Origin: Alicyclobacillus fastidiosus
Lineage (GTDB): Bacteria > Bacillota > Bacilli > Alicyclobacillales > Alicyclobacillaceae
DNA: 64,000 bases
Direction of reading: 5' to 3'
Assembly (NCBI RefSeq): GCF_026651875.1
Contig: NZ_CP104067.1
Location: 3,286,001-3,350,000, forward strand
Shown here piece after piece: positions 9,155 through 19,331 of the stretch. Positions within the stretch are counted from its first letter, which is position 1. The number at the start of each line of letters is the position of its first letter. The position numbers and the translations under genes are program-made. The notes under the pieces are model-generated. The model did not search any database and was not told the DNA's origin. It was given only the letters and a program-made list of their open reading frames with translations.

Positions 9155-9436
9155 CCGACTACAATCCATCTATTCAGTTAGCATGTGCGCGACGCCGACA
9201 TGAGGTGAATAAGTCGATTGAGCACCGTAGCGCTAGTCCTTCCCTCGCTCCGGGACAGAAGAGAGGATATCCACTCGCCGGACTACGAACGATACGTGGA
9301 GGGATAGCTAAGGCAGCGGCGCAAATCCTGATTGCACCGCTGTTAGGAGGGCTTGTCATAAGCTATGGGGTCGATCATGGATAAGTCAGGCGGCGTTCGC
9401 GCTATTGCGACACTATCGTCTCGTTTCCGTAAACGT
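9155..9436. other. Intergenic region with possible structured sequence
   Basis: About 280 bases upstream of the rocD promoter and downstream of the aminotransferase gene. TAGTCC near 9234 can pair with GGACTA near 9280, and CCCTC with GAGAGG inside it, so a multi-branched fold is possible on either strand. No known riboswitch signature was recognised and no T-run follows. It may simply contain the terminator of the aminotransferase gene. Confidence 0.25.
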
Positions 9437-10660
9437 TTAGAGGCGGCCGCTCGCAGCCGAGCCATCCGCACTCCTCGTGGCTCGGATCACGTCACTCAAG
9501 AGTTGCACGCCGCGAACGAGGTCTTCTTCGTCGACATAACTGAACGAGAGTCGCAAGTTCTGCGCACCATCCTTCGGATTCACGCAAAAGTGCTCGCCAG
9601 CGACGTACGACACCCCCGCGGCAAGTGCCCGTGGGAGCATCGAAAGCGTGTTTACACCAGGTACGTGCAGCCAGGTGAAATACCCTCCTTCCGGGTTTAC
9701 CCATGTCACATCACCCGGCATGTACTGGGCCAGTGCACCTTGCAACACGTCTCTTCGGCGTCGATAGGCGCCCCTCAAGTGCGTCATGCGCTGGTTCCAG
9801 TCGCCAAGCGCTAAATAACGGGCGACGACCGCTTCCACCAGCGGGTGACCCAGGTCCTTTTTAAAACGGTCAAAGGTGGAAATGAGCGTGGACGGACCCG
9901 TCACCCAGCCAATTCTCAGACCTGGTGCGATGACCTTCGAGAGCGAACCGAGGTACAGGACGTTCCCTTCTAAATCCAACTCCTTGAGCGTGGTCGGCCG
10001 CTTTTCAAAATAGAGCTCACCATACGCGTCATCCTCAACAATCAAAAAGCGAAAACGGCGAGCCAACTGCAGTAAATGGTTTCGCCGCTCCAAAGACAGC
10101 GTAATACCGGTTGGATTGTGAAATGACGGGATGGTGTACAGTAGCTTTGGAAGTGGTAGCTGTCGTGATTGGCGATGGACTAATAGGTGCTCGAACAGGT
10201 CTGTGCGCAATCCCTGCCCATCGACCGGGATGCAAAGCACCTGATCCGTGTAATTGTGAAACGTCTCGAGTGCCTCCATGTACGTCGGCGACTCCACCAC
10301 CACCACGGACGCGGAATCCAAACACGTCCGGGAAATCAAGTCGATGGCCTCGGCACTTCCGGACGTGACGAGCGTCGCGTCGTGCGACACATCGATGCCG
10401 CGCCCACTCATCAGATGCTCAATGCACCCGCGTAACCGAGCCGCACTCGGGCTACCTAGATATTGCAATGGTAAATCTCGCTCGCGCTCTAGCACATCTG
10501 CCATGGTCCTGGCGAGATGGTCTACGGGTACCAGCGCAGGTGCTGGATATCCCGAATGTAGCCGAATGCACGCTGGCGGGGCGGCCGGTATCCAGCCACC
10601 CGGCGCCTCGTATTGTAACGACGCACGCACGGCGTCGGTCAGAAACTGACGATACTGCAT
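9437..10660 (-). CDS. PLP-dependent class I/II aminotransferase (LysN / 2-aminoadipate transaminase-like)
   Basis: Fold-type I aminotransferase, 407 residues, related to the catalytic half of MocR regulators and to LysN-type enzymes, but without a DNA-binding domain. Seen are LQYLGSPSAARLRGCIEHLM, VTSGSAEAIDL, IPSFHNPTGITLS, VEDDAYGELYFE, the PLP lysine in LGSLSKVIAPGLRIGW, and a C-terminal NLRLSFSYV with the carboxylate-binding Arg. It stands alone between glpD and the roc operon on the same strand. The amino donor cannot be assigned; 2-aminoadipate, aromatic or branched-chain amino acids are possible. Confidence 0.85.
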   Translation of the reverse strand: MQYRQFLTDAVRASLQYEAPGGWIPAAPPACIRLHSGYPAPALVPVDHLARTMADVLERERDLPLQYLGSPSAARLRGCIEHLMSGRGIDVSHDATLVTSGSAEAIDLISRTCLDSASVVVVESPTYMEALETFHNYTDQVLCIPVDGQGLRTDLFEHLLVHRQSRQLPLPKLLYTIPSFHNPTGITLSLERRNHLLQLARRFRFLIVEDDAYGELYFEKRPTTLKELDLEGNVLYLGSLSKVIAPGLRIGWVTGPSTLISTFDRFKKDLGHPLVEAVVARYLALGDWNQRMTHLRGAYRRRRDVLQGALAQYMPGDVTWVNPEGGYFTWLHVPGVNTLSMLPRALAAGVSYVAGEHFCVNPKDGAQNLRLSFSYVDEEDLVRGVQLLSDVIRATRSADGSAASGRL

Positions 10661-10870
10661 GCAACCTCACCCCTAGAATTCTACACAATCGCGTCTCCAA
10701 AAGGACGTTTGCTCAAGTACGCTCACAGCGATAAAACCTACAATATAACAGTTTGGAACCTGCGTCACCCGACTCGGTGCGAAATCTACTTCAAGATTGA
10801 CTGGCGGGCGTACAGGTTGAAGTCGTTTCGAAAAACGCGCCGCCGGCAAAACGTGTACCCGTCTGCGCCG

Positions 10871-12529
10871 CTATACGGCCTGTGTGGCGTCTGTAACCCG
10901 CGCCTCCAGTTCCGCTTGAAAGCTCGTACGCGCTTCAGGGGTCCATTGAAGCCATGTCGACATCGCGTCGATGACAGGGTCCTGCCAGCGGCTAAGCCAG
11001 TGTATATCGAAGTACAGGCTGCCCGTTCGGCGAATGAAAAAGTCGGACGGCGACGCGACGGCTTCGTACTCGAGTCCGTAGACGAGGGCCGCAAATACCT
11101 CTCGCGACAAACCGCGTTCCCGAGCCTCCTCGCCTCGGCTGCGGATGATGTCATACACGGTTTGCACATTGGTTCCGTACCGCCGGGCGAGGCGTGACGC
11201 CTCCCCTGGCGCGAGTCCCAACTGGATGCCTTCCTGCGTCTTCTCTTCGAGGAATGAAGCCAAGTGTTTCGCTCCTCCGAATTTGCCACCGGAGTATTCC
11301 AAGTGCTCCGTGGTACACGCGCCAAAGGTACGTCCCGTCTCCTCGCTCAACTCGGCGGCGACCATGGTGACGACCTTGTCGGCCATCTTGCGATAACCCG
11401 TGAGTTTGCCACCGGCGATAGTAAACAGGCCACTGTCGGATCGAAACACTTCATCTCGCCTCGAAATTTCGGAAGGGTGCTTGCCCTCTTCGTGGATGAG
11501 GGGACGAATTCCAGCCCAACTCGATTCCACGTCGTCGGCTGCGAGCTGCACAGTCGGAAACATGAAGTTCACGCACTCGATCAAATAATTGCGATCCGCC
11601 TCTGTCATGCGTGGGCATATGAGATCCCCTTGATAATTGGTGTCCGTCGTCCCGATGTACGTCTTTCCCTCGCGTGGAATCGCAAACACCATCCGCCCGT
11701 CCGGGACATCGAAATAGACGGCGTTCTGCAGCGGGAATCGCCGCCCGTCCACGACGATGTGGACGCCCTTTGTATGATGGAGCGTCTTGCCGACCTTAGA
11801 TCCGTCGAGCGATCGAATGAAGTCCACCCAAGGCCCTGTCGCGTTGACCACCTTCTTCGCCCGAACCTCGTACGTCTTGTTGTGCAACACGTCGGTGACG
11901 ACCGCTCCAACCACTCGGTTCTCGCGATAGAGGAGTTCTGTCACCTTCGTATAATTCAGTGCCATGGCCCCACGCGCGACCGCCTCCTTGATGATCTCGA
12001 GCGTCAACCGAGCGTCATCCGTTCGATACTCCACGTAGTAGCCCGCACCCTTGAGCCCGTCACGTCTGAGCAACGGCTCCTTGCCTAGCGTCTCTACACA
12101 GTTCAGCATTTTTCGGCGCTCACTGCGCTTGACGCCCGCCAATCTGTCGTACACAAAGGTACCCAACGAGCTGGCCACCCTGCCATAGGTGCCACCTTTC
12201 ACAATCGGAAGAAGCATCCACAAAGGGGTTGTGATATGGGGTCCATTTTCGTAGACAATCGCGCGCTCTTTGCCGACCTCCGCGACAAGCCCCACCTCGA
12301 ACTGTTTGAGATACCGAAGACCGCCATGGACGAGTTTTGTCGATCGATTGGACGTGCCTGCGGCGAAGTCTTGCATCTCCACCATCGCACAACTCATCCC
12401 TCTTACCTGGGCGTCGAGCAGAATGCCTGCACCCGTAATTCCCCCACCAATCACCAGGACGTCCAACTCCGTGTTTTGCAGCTGATTCGCCATCTCAGAC
12501 CGCGTTCGCATCGAAAATCTATCCCACAT
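10871..12529 (-). CDS. glpD: Aerobic glycerol-3-phosphate dehydrogenase
   Basis: FAD-dependent membrane-associated enzyme that oxidises sn-glycerol 3-phosphate to dihydroxyacetone phosphate and passes electrons to quinone. The FAD motif VIGGGITGAGILLDA, then MQDFAAGTSNRSTKLVHGGL, GYYVEYRTDDARLT and ESSWAGIRPLIHEEGK are closely Bacillus-like. The frame is open to 12682, but that extension runs through the leader hairpin. ATG 12529, with GGGAG nine bases upstream, gives 552 residues and an N-terminus that aligns with Bacillus GlpD. It is downstream of glpK and is probably controlled by GlpP at the leader hairpin. Confidence 0.95.
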   Translation of the reverse strand: MWDRFSMRTRSEMANQLQNTELDVLVIGGGITGAGILLDAQVRGMSCAMVEMQDFAAGTSNRSTKLVHGGLRYLKQFEVGLVAEVGKERAIVYENGPHITTPLWMLLPIVKGGTYGRVASSLGTFVYDRLAGVKRSERRKMLNCVETLGKEPLLRRDGLKGAGYYVEYRTDDARLTLEIIKEAVARGAMALNYTKVTELLYRENRVVGAVVTDVLHNKTYEVRAKKVVNATGPWVDFIRSLDGSKVGKTLHHTKGVHIVVDGRRFPLQNAVYFDVPDGRMVFAIPREGKTYIGTTDTNYQGDLICPRMTEADRNYLIECVNFMFPTVQLAADDVESSWAGIRPLIHEEGKHPSEISRRDEVFRSDSGLFTIAGGKLTGYRKMADKVVTMVAAELSEETGRTFGACTTEHLEYSGGKFGGAKHLASFLEEKTQEGIQLGLAPGEASRLARRYGTNVQTVYDIIRSRGEEARERGLSREVFAALVYGLEYEAVASPSDFFIRRTGSLYFDIHWLSRWQDPVIDAMSTWLQWTPEARTSFQAELEARVTDATQAV

Positions 12530-12544
12530 CGCGCATCGCTCCCA

Positions 12545-12600
12545 ACAGAAAAAACCACAGTGCTGCATGCACCATCCTGGTACATACAGCCTGTGGTTTT
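12545..12600 (-). terminator. Leader terminator of glpD (probable GlpP antitermination target)
   Basis: AAAACCACAG and CTGTGGTTTT form a perfect 10-bp stem at 12551-12600 with further pairing inside. On the minus strand it is followed by a T-run. It lies between the glpK stop and the glpD start, so it ends transcription before glpD unless prevented. In Bacillus, GlpP with glycerol 3-phosphate antiterminates at such leader repeats; glpP is encoded just upstream in this window. Confidence 0.8.
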
Positions 12601-12659
12601 CTCCTCGTCTCACAACCAGCACTTTTAACTTGTAACCCGTTCCCATCCACTGCCGCGCA

Positions 12660-14159
<1,500 letters not shown>

Positions 14160-14192
14160 CTACCTCCTTCTCTCACTGGTGAGCAGAGACAC

Positions 14193-14236
14193 AAAAAAAG
14201 CAAGACATCCGAGTTGACGGTGCAACTCAACAGTCT
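14193..14236 (-). terminator. Leader terminator of glpK (probable GlpP target)
   Basis: On the minus strand AGACTGTTGAGTTG and CAACTCGGATGTCT form a stem (14203-14236) interrupted by a central mismatch, followed by TGCTTTTTTT. It lies 40-80 bases before the glpK start and after glpP, so it acts in the glpK leader. Together with the similar glpD structure it fits GlpP-dependent antitermination. Confidence 0.8.
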
Positions 14237-14328
14237 CGCGGTTCTCCAAGTCTCAAACCAGGGTTAACTTGTGGAAAACGGATTCATCTACGTTTATCAA
14301 AAATTCTACACACTCCGCTAGAGCTCCG

Positions 14329-14901
14329 TCAATTCCCATGCTGCAGATGTTCTCCAAACGACCACAAGTCGCGGTGCGACGTCGTGACAGCCGTGGCCCC
14401 GGACTCGAGAATCGAGCGTATCTCCTCCGGCGTTCGAATAAATCCGCCCGCTAGGATTGGCAACTTCGTCCCGTGCTTTACCTCGCGAATGACATCAGGT
14501 AGAACGCCCGGCAGCACCTCGATGTAATCTGGCTTTGAGCTCGCAAGTACCCGGTAACTGGTCTCAAGGCTGTGCGAATCGATTAGAAACACCCGTTGGA
14601 TACCAAGAACGCGGTTCTTCTTCGCGGTTGCAATGACCGTGGAATGGGTGGAGATGAGACCGGCAGGCCGCACCATTTGACACAGGAACTGAGCCGCTGC
14701 CTCGTCGTGTTTGAGCCCTTGAATGAGATCGGCGTGCAGAAGTAACTTTTTTTCGTGTTGTTTCGCGAGCCGCACAAGACTCGGTAGTTGCGCCAGATGG
14801 CTCTCTAACAGCACGACATAGCGAAAGTCGCGCGTCATCACTTCCTCGAAATCCTTCATGTGCCGCACTGCGGGTATGATGGGCTGGTCCTGAAAGTGCA
14901 C
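14329..14901 (-). CDS. glpP: Glycerol-3-phosphate responsive antiterminator
   Basis: RNA-binding antiterminator of the GlpP family, 190 residues. In Bacillus it binds glycerol 3-phosphate and the leader RNA of glp genes, letting polymerase pass the leader terminator. The sequence shows the TIM-barrel-like features of the family: QPIIPAVRHMKDFEE at the start, LHADLIQGLKHDEAA in the middle, and PDYIEVLPGVLPDVI and LPILAGGFIRTPEEI near the end. The start is GTG 14901 with GGGGGA upstream. Target terminators are visible before both glpK and glpD. Confidence 0.95.
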   Translation of the reverse strand: MHFQDQPIIPAVRHMKDFEEVMTRDFRYVVLLESHLAQLPSLVRLAKQHEKKLLLHADLIQGLKHDEAAAQFLCQMVRPAGLISTHSTVIATAKKNRVLGIQRVFLIDSHSLETSYRVLASSKPDYIEVLPGVLPDVIREVKHGTKLPILAGGFIRTPEEIRSILESGATAVTTSHRDLWSFGEHLQHGN

Positions 14902-14965
14902 AATACGTCCCCCTCGCGTAGTCGCCGCGCGCCGTCGTCCAGGTAGAAAACACCGGTTATCGCCT

Positions 14966-16009
14966 CTATTCCACCGCGGTCACTTTTCCCATCTGCGTCA
15001 TCATGCCAGGGATTCGACCTCGCCAGAGCGCGACCGCGTATCCGAACAGTTCCATCGGCAGGAAGTACAACAATGGCGCCCATTCTTCCGAAACGCTGGG
15101 CACGTGGATCTGCGGAAATGGAAGATGGCCCGCGAAATCGCCGACGACGACCACCTTCGACCCTCGCTTGTGAACCTCCAAAGCCATCTTGATGACGAGG
15201 TGTTGGGTAGCTCCATCTGGCGCAAAGAAAATCGCTCGATGGCCCGGACCTACGAGCTCGAACGGACCGTGGCGAAAGCTTCCCCCAGACAGTGCGCAAG
15301 CAAATAAATCGGTCGTCTCCGCCAAGATGAGTGCAGATTGAAGGGCCGTCGCCATCATCGGACCGCGGGCAACCAGGTGAATGGGATGCGGGACCCGCTC
15401 GCTCGTAACGTCGAGGAAGCTGATCATTTCCTCGGCCTGTTTCGCGATTTCACTGTGTTTCGTCTCGAGTACCCGCTGTAACTCCATCACGATATCCCGC
15501 GTCACAAGCTCTTCCCCGCTCAGTGCATCGACGAGCATGTGGAGTCCGAAACACGTACTCAAAAACGTCTTCGTCGTCGATCCCGCCTCTACCCCAGCGC
15601 CAAGCAACAGCACGTCGTCCGCCACGTGGGCCAAGGTGCTTTGTGGCTCGTTGGTGATGGCGATGACGCGTTCGACGCGGCCCTCAAGAAACTTCGCGAG
15701 CTCCCGCGTCTCGTAGCTTTCTCCCGACTGCGAGATGGCGATGACCCAGGACTCCTTGGCGATGGTGTCACGCTCGTAGTGAAGGACCTCCCCCGCCTCT
15801 TCCATGCGATAGGGAATGCCGGCGCGCGCGAGCCTCGGACGGATGACGATTGGCGCGTAGTGCGAACTGCCCATGCCGACAAACACAAGGGGGCGCGGAC
15901 ACCGGGCATACGCCTGCGACAGCCGCGATAGGAGCGCACTGCTTTGCCACGAATCGTATAGTCGGGAAAGCGCCATCGGCTGCTCGAGAATTTCAGTCAG
16001 GTACGTCAT
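14966..16009 (-). CDS. SIS-domain sugar isomerase (GlmS C-terminal / FrlB-like)
   Basis: A two-SIS-domain protein of 347 residues like the isomerase half of glucosamine-6-phosphate synthase, and like AgaS or FrlB enzymes that act on amino sugar or fructosamine phosphates. The first domain shows VFVGMGSSHYAP and the phosphate-binding AISQSGESYETREL; GAGVEAGSTTKTFLS follows. No glutaminase domain is present, so it is a catabolic isomerase or deaminase, not GlmS. ATG 16009 with GAGGTG upstream is preferred over the longer frame from 16072, which would overlap the previous gene. It is in line with the FAD/HEAT gene and the ROK regulator, suggesting amino-sugar or sugar use. Confidence 0.75.
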   Translation of the reverse strand: MTYLTEILEQPMALSRLYDSWQSSALLSRLSQAYARCPRPLVFVGMGSSHYAPIVIRPRLARAGIPYRMEEAGEVLHYERDTIAKESWVIAISQSGESYETRELAKFLEGRVERVIAITNEPQSTLAHVADDVLLLGAGVEAGSTTKTFLSTCFGLHMLVDALSGEELVTRDIVMELQRVLETKHSEIAKQAEEMISFLDVTSERVPHPIHLVARGPMMATALQSALILAETTDLFACALSGGSFRHGPFELVGPGHRAIFFAPDGATQHLVIKMALEVHKRGSKVVVVGDFAGHLPFPQIHVPSVSEEWAPLLYFLPMELFGYAVALWRGRIPGMMTQMGKVTAVE

Positions 16010-16044
16010 CACATGCACCTCATCCAGTCTGGTATCGTGACGAA

Positions 16045-17283
16045 TTAGGAAGCTCCGCGGGGAGTCTGCCACGGCCGCACGGGCACTTCGCGCATCGCCT
16101 GCACATACGTTCGCCAGGTGGCTTCGTCTTCGCCGATGGTCTGCCCAGTGATGTCCACAAGTTCATGGTGTGCATACCGGACAAGCGTATGTCGACGATC
16201 CGATAGATAGTGGACTAAAACGTTTAGTCCATGGCGGCATCCGCAGCGCGCCAAGGCCCGCGCGATAGTAATTTCCAGATAAGCTAACCGCTCCTCAAAA
16301 AAGTCAGGCTGAACCATGAGCGTACAAACGTGGCCGTGAAAGAGCGGCATGCGGTGTAACCGCTCCAGCGCTGGAATACACGCAGCCGACCCGATTCCCT
16401 CTGCAATCTCGCAGACGCTGTCGACATAGTGAAAAATTCCGCTTCGATTATCGTGGAACCGCTCGAGGGTCGAATCGATTTTATCGACAATCGCTCTCAA
16501 GACAGGGATCGCGCGCTCATCTTTGACCATGGCAAGCGTGTGCAGAAGATAGGCGAGATCTGGCATTGCCCCCTGGTCAGGCGACGCCTGCGTATGCCGT
16601 ATATTCGAGTCGCGCACCGGTAGTACGTCCCCGCCGAGGTGCCTTGTAATCTCCTCCAGAAGTACGGGTGTGGCGGCTTTGTCGCCATACCACGCGAGCG
16701 CCCTGGCGACCGTCCTCGCGCCAGACACCCGCCCATGGTCCATCAACAAGCCGAGCGCAGGCGTCCATTCCACAAGTTTGCATCCCACTCGGGAGAGCGC
16801 CGCCTTTAACGCCTTGGCGAGATACACGGGGTGCAGTTGTCCATCCTCGGGAAAGGAAATTGCGCCGCGAATGTCCCCTGAGATGTCCGGTTCGTCGCGA
16901 AGGACTTCTGTGGCTGATATCCACTCCACAGATGGCGGCGCGTGTGCCAGTGCAGCTCGAGCCGTACGTTCCTCCTCCTCTGTGAAGACCACGCGATACG
17001 TGCCCTCCTGAATGTAGTGAACAGAAATCCGACTGATCTCCTCCAGTTCCTCCGTCCAGGGTCGATGCATCGCTTGACTCTTCGCGAACATCCGCAAATG
17101 TTCCACGTTGTCCAGCATCTCCGCTTGTGGACACAACATGCCGGCAGACGCCGTGGACGCCTCTGCGCAAAATGCCCCTTTATCAATGACCGTGCACGCA
17201 ATTCCTCGCTTGGTCAACGCCCAGGCGATAGAAGCACCAATGACGCCACCACCGATGATCACAGCAGTCGAACCACGACTCAC
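16045..17283 (-). CDS. Chimeric protein: DAO-type FAD oxidoreductase N-terminus joined to HEAT-like C-terminal domain
   Basis: 412 residues in one unbroken frame. Residues 1 to about 188 match the first half of a glycine oxidase/DAO-type flavoprotein: VIIGGGVIGASIAWALTKRG, EASTASAGMLCPQ, SFPEDGQLHPVYLAKAL, and GRVSGAR. From about residue 192 the sequence changes to a helical HEAT-like domain (VARALAWYGDKAATPVLLEE, DLAYLLHTLAMVKDERAIP, GIFHYVDSVCEIAEG) that I know as the C-terminal part of larger FAD-dependent oxidoreductases. The second half of the DAO fold and the FAD domain expected before the HEAT part are both missing. An in-frame deletion joining two neighbouring genes explains this. Start GTG 17283, with GGGGTGA upstream. 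Activity is doubtful. Confidence 0.7.
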   Translation of the reverse strand: MSRGSTAVIIGGGVIGASIAWALTKRGIACTVIDKGAFCAEASTASAGMLCPQAEMLDNVEHLRMFAKSQAMHRPWTEELEEISRISVHYIQEGTYRVVFTEEEERTARAALAHAPPSVEWISATEVLRDEPDISGDIRGAISFPEDGQLHPVYLAKALKAALSRVGCKLVEWTPALGLLMDHGRVSGARTVARALAWYGDKAATPVLLEEITRHLGGDVLPVRDSNIRHTQASPDQGAMPDLAYLLHTLAMVKDERAIPVLRAIVDKIDSTLERFHDNRSGIFHYVDSVCEIAEGIGSAACIPALERLHRMPLFHGHVCTLMVQPDFFEERLAYLEITIARALARCGCRHGLNVLVHYLSDRRHTLVRYAHHELVDITGQTIGEDEATWRTYVQAMREVPVRPWQTPRGAS

Positions 17284-17489
17284 ATTCAGTCACCCCACAT
17301 CTGATTTGGTCGCGCAGATGGCGAAAGGCCACGCCGACCTCTCAGACCAAAACGCGGAATATTCAAACACACAAATCCGTCGGATGGATTGGCGCCCGAC
17401 CCTTCCAAGCGCCACTCGACCTGGGGCGTTTCCAGCGCGTCTACGCAGAACACGCGCTCATAAACCTCCCCTCCGCCGCGTTCACCCGT

Positions 17490-18710
17490 TTAAGTACCTC
17501 GCTCCACCAGCGCGTCGTCAAATCCGGTGAGTCGAAGTTCCCCAGCCTTCAAGAGCACGGTGGCAGCGCCCCCAAACGCAGCGGCATCTTCCCCGAGGCC
17601 TGCGAGTACGACCTTACATGGGACTGGCGACAATCGCGCAACTCCCCTCGCCAACTCGTCGATGAGTGGCCGCCCGACGCGCGACACTCCACCGCCGACG
17701 ATGACGACATCAGGATTCAATAGCGTCACGATATTCGCAATGGAGAATGCCAAGTACGTGGTCGCCTGCCGCAATACGTCACTCGCGAGTGTATCTCCAC
17801 GCTTGGCCGCTTCGAACAGAAGCGGGACGCTGACGTCGTCTGGCGTGAGACTCGTGTCCGGAAACTCCTTCAGCTTCGCGAGTGCGAGTTGCTCCATCCC
17901 TTGGCCAGACGCCGTCTGTTCCAACGGCCCGTAATCGCCGAGGCTCAGCTTCGGCTTTGTGGTAAAAGGATCAATGTGGAGATGGCCGATTTCGCCGGCA
18001 TACCCCCGCCCGCCGCGGTAGACTTTTCCCCCGAGGATCAGGCCAGCACCAATCCCAGTGCCCACCGCAATCAGCACGACGTTATCCTGGCCTTGTGCTG
18101 CGCCCTTCCAGCGCTCCCCAATCACCCCCATGTTCACGTCGTTGTCGATCCAGATGTCCCCAGGCAAACTTTGAAAAAAGTTCGTCGCGGGAAACTGGTC
18201 CAAGTGCAGCCCTGGTGCCTGCACAACCACGCCATCGTCGGCGGATGTCACACCCGGGAATCCGATGCCTGTTCCAATGATCTGCGTCGGACTGATGCCC
18301 GAAGATTGGATGACATCGTGGACTTCACGCAAGATATGGTCCATCGAATTAGTCCCTGACGCGTGCGACTGGAATTTTCGGCGTACCACCACGTTCCCGT
18401 CCAAATCTGTAATCATGGCAATCGTTTTGGTTCCGCCAATGTCAATGCCAAGCGCATATTTGGCACTTGCGACGTAATTCAAATAAACCGGGCGGCGCCC
18501 CCCAGCCGACGTCGACTGGCCGGTCGCGCCTTCGCGGATCCTGCCCTCGTTGATCAGTTGATCGACAATGGAAGATATCGTCGACCGACTCATATTTAAC
18601 GTCCTTGCGACGGATGCTCGAGACATGGGGCCATGCTCTTTGATCAAATGAAGCACGTTCGCTTTGTTGGCGCGTCCCATCGTTGACGGAGTCCTCTTCT
18701 CCACCTGCAC
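17490..18710 (-). CDS. ROK family transcriptional regulator (NagC/XylR type)
   Basis: 406 residues. The N-terminal winged helix (NKANVLHLIKEHGPMSRASV, ARTLNMSRSTISSIVDQLI) binds DNA; the C-terminal ROK domain starts with ALGIDIGGTKTIAMITDLDG and has GIGFPGVTS, DNDVNMGVIGERW and GTGIGAGLILGGKVY. The His of GEIGHLHI is there, but the CxCGxxGCxE zinc cluster that normally follows is replaced by LSLGDYGPLEQ. GTG 18710 with GAGGGG upstream is used; ATG 18680 is possible. It precedes the FAD/HEAT and SIS genes and probably regulates them in response to a sugar. Confidence 0.88.
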   Translation of the reverse strand: MQVEKRTPSTMGRANKANVLHLIKEHGPMSRASVARTLNMSRSTISSIVDQLINEGRIREGATGQSTSAGGRRPVYLNYVASAKYALGIDIGGTKTIAMITDLDGNVVVRRKFQSHASGTNSMDHILREVHDVIQSSGISPTQIIGTGIGFPGVTSADDGVVVQAPGLHLDQFPATNFFQSLPGDIWIDNDVNMGVIGERWKGAAQGQDNVVLIAVGTGIGAGLILGGKVYRGGRGYAGEIGHLHIDPFTTKPKLSLGDYGPLEQTASGQGMEQLALAKLKEFPDTSLTPDDVSVPLLFEAAKRGDTLASDVLRQATTYLAFSIANIVTLLNPDVVIVGGGVSRVGRPLIDELARGVARLSPVPCKVVLAGLGEDAAAFGGAATVLLKAGELRLTGFDDALVERGT

Positions 18711-19331
18711 AGTCAGCTGTCCCCTCGCTCCTTGAGTCTATTGTTTAGGTTCCCTGTCGCCTATCAATTTCCTTTAATCTATCACTGTGCAAACTAGCAA
18801 GCCACTTGGCCGTGTCCGCCAGCCCACGCAAGCGCGGTTGGCGTCCTCACGCTGCTTCATTACAGCAACAAGCGATTCAACGACATGTTCGCTCGGAAAA
18901 CGAACTAACCAGCGAGACGATCACATCGACCGTCGAAGTTGTAAATCGCTCAGATTTTTCGGTCTGTTTCCGGATAAACTCCATTTTCGCACGCATCTCT
19001 GTCTGTAACATCGATCATGTATTTCACACCATAAATCTCCGTCAAAACCCGATCAAGCGATTTTAATACTTAATATAACAAATAAAATACAGATTGGCTT
19101 GTCTGCTTTTTCGTTTTGTTCGGGAAGCTATCGAACCTAACGGAAACGGTTCACCCTCCTTTAATCGAACGCAGAAGGTCCTCCCACCGGGTGCTCACGT
19201 TTATCTTATGATGCATTGTCACGCCCAAATACTCGAACACTCTCCCTGCCGTTCTCCACCGCAAGTTATGTCGGAACAATCTATATACATGGAATGGTTC
19301 GTATCTTAATATATGGCGTGAGGTGAGATGG
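18711..19331. other. Long intergenic region between the ROK gene and an MFS gene
   Basis: About 620 bases between divergent genes. It should hold both promoters. An AT-rich stretch (TTTTAATACTTAATATAAC) lies at about 19060-19080. Only short frames of up to about 45 codons without ribosome sites are seen on the minus strand. No repeat, RNA gene or terminator was recognised. Confidence 0.3.

Noticed and set aside
9148..9384. 78-codon plus-strand frame upstream of rocD
   Set aside because: No ribosome site, no motif, and it overlaps the foldable region with no downstream partner on that strand.
18806..19066. Short frames in the gap between the ROK and MFS genes
   Set aside because: None has a ribosome site or a protein-like pattern; a 44-codon minus frame was also considered and left out.
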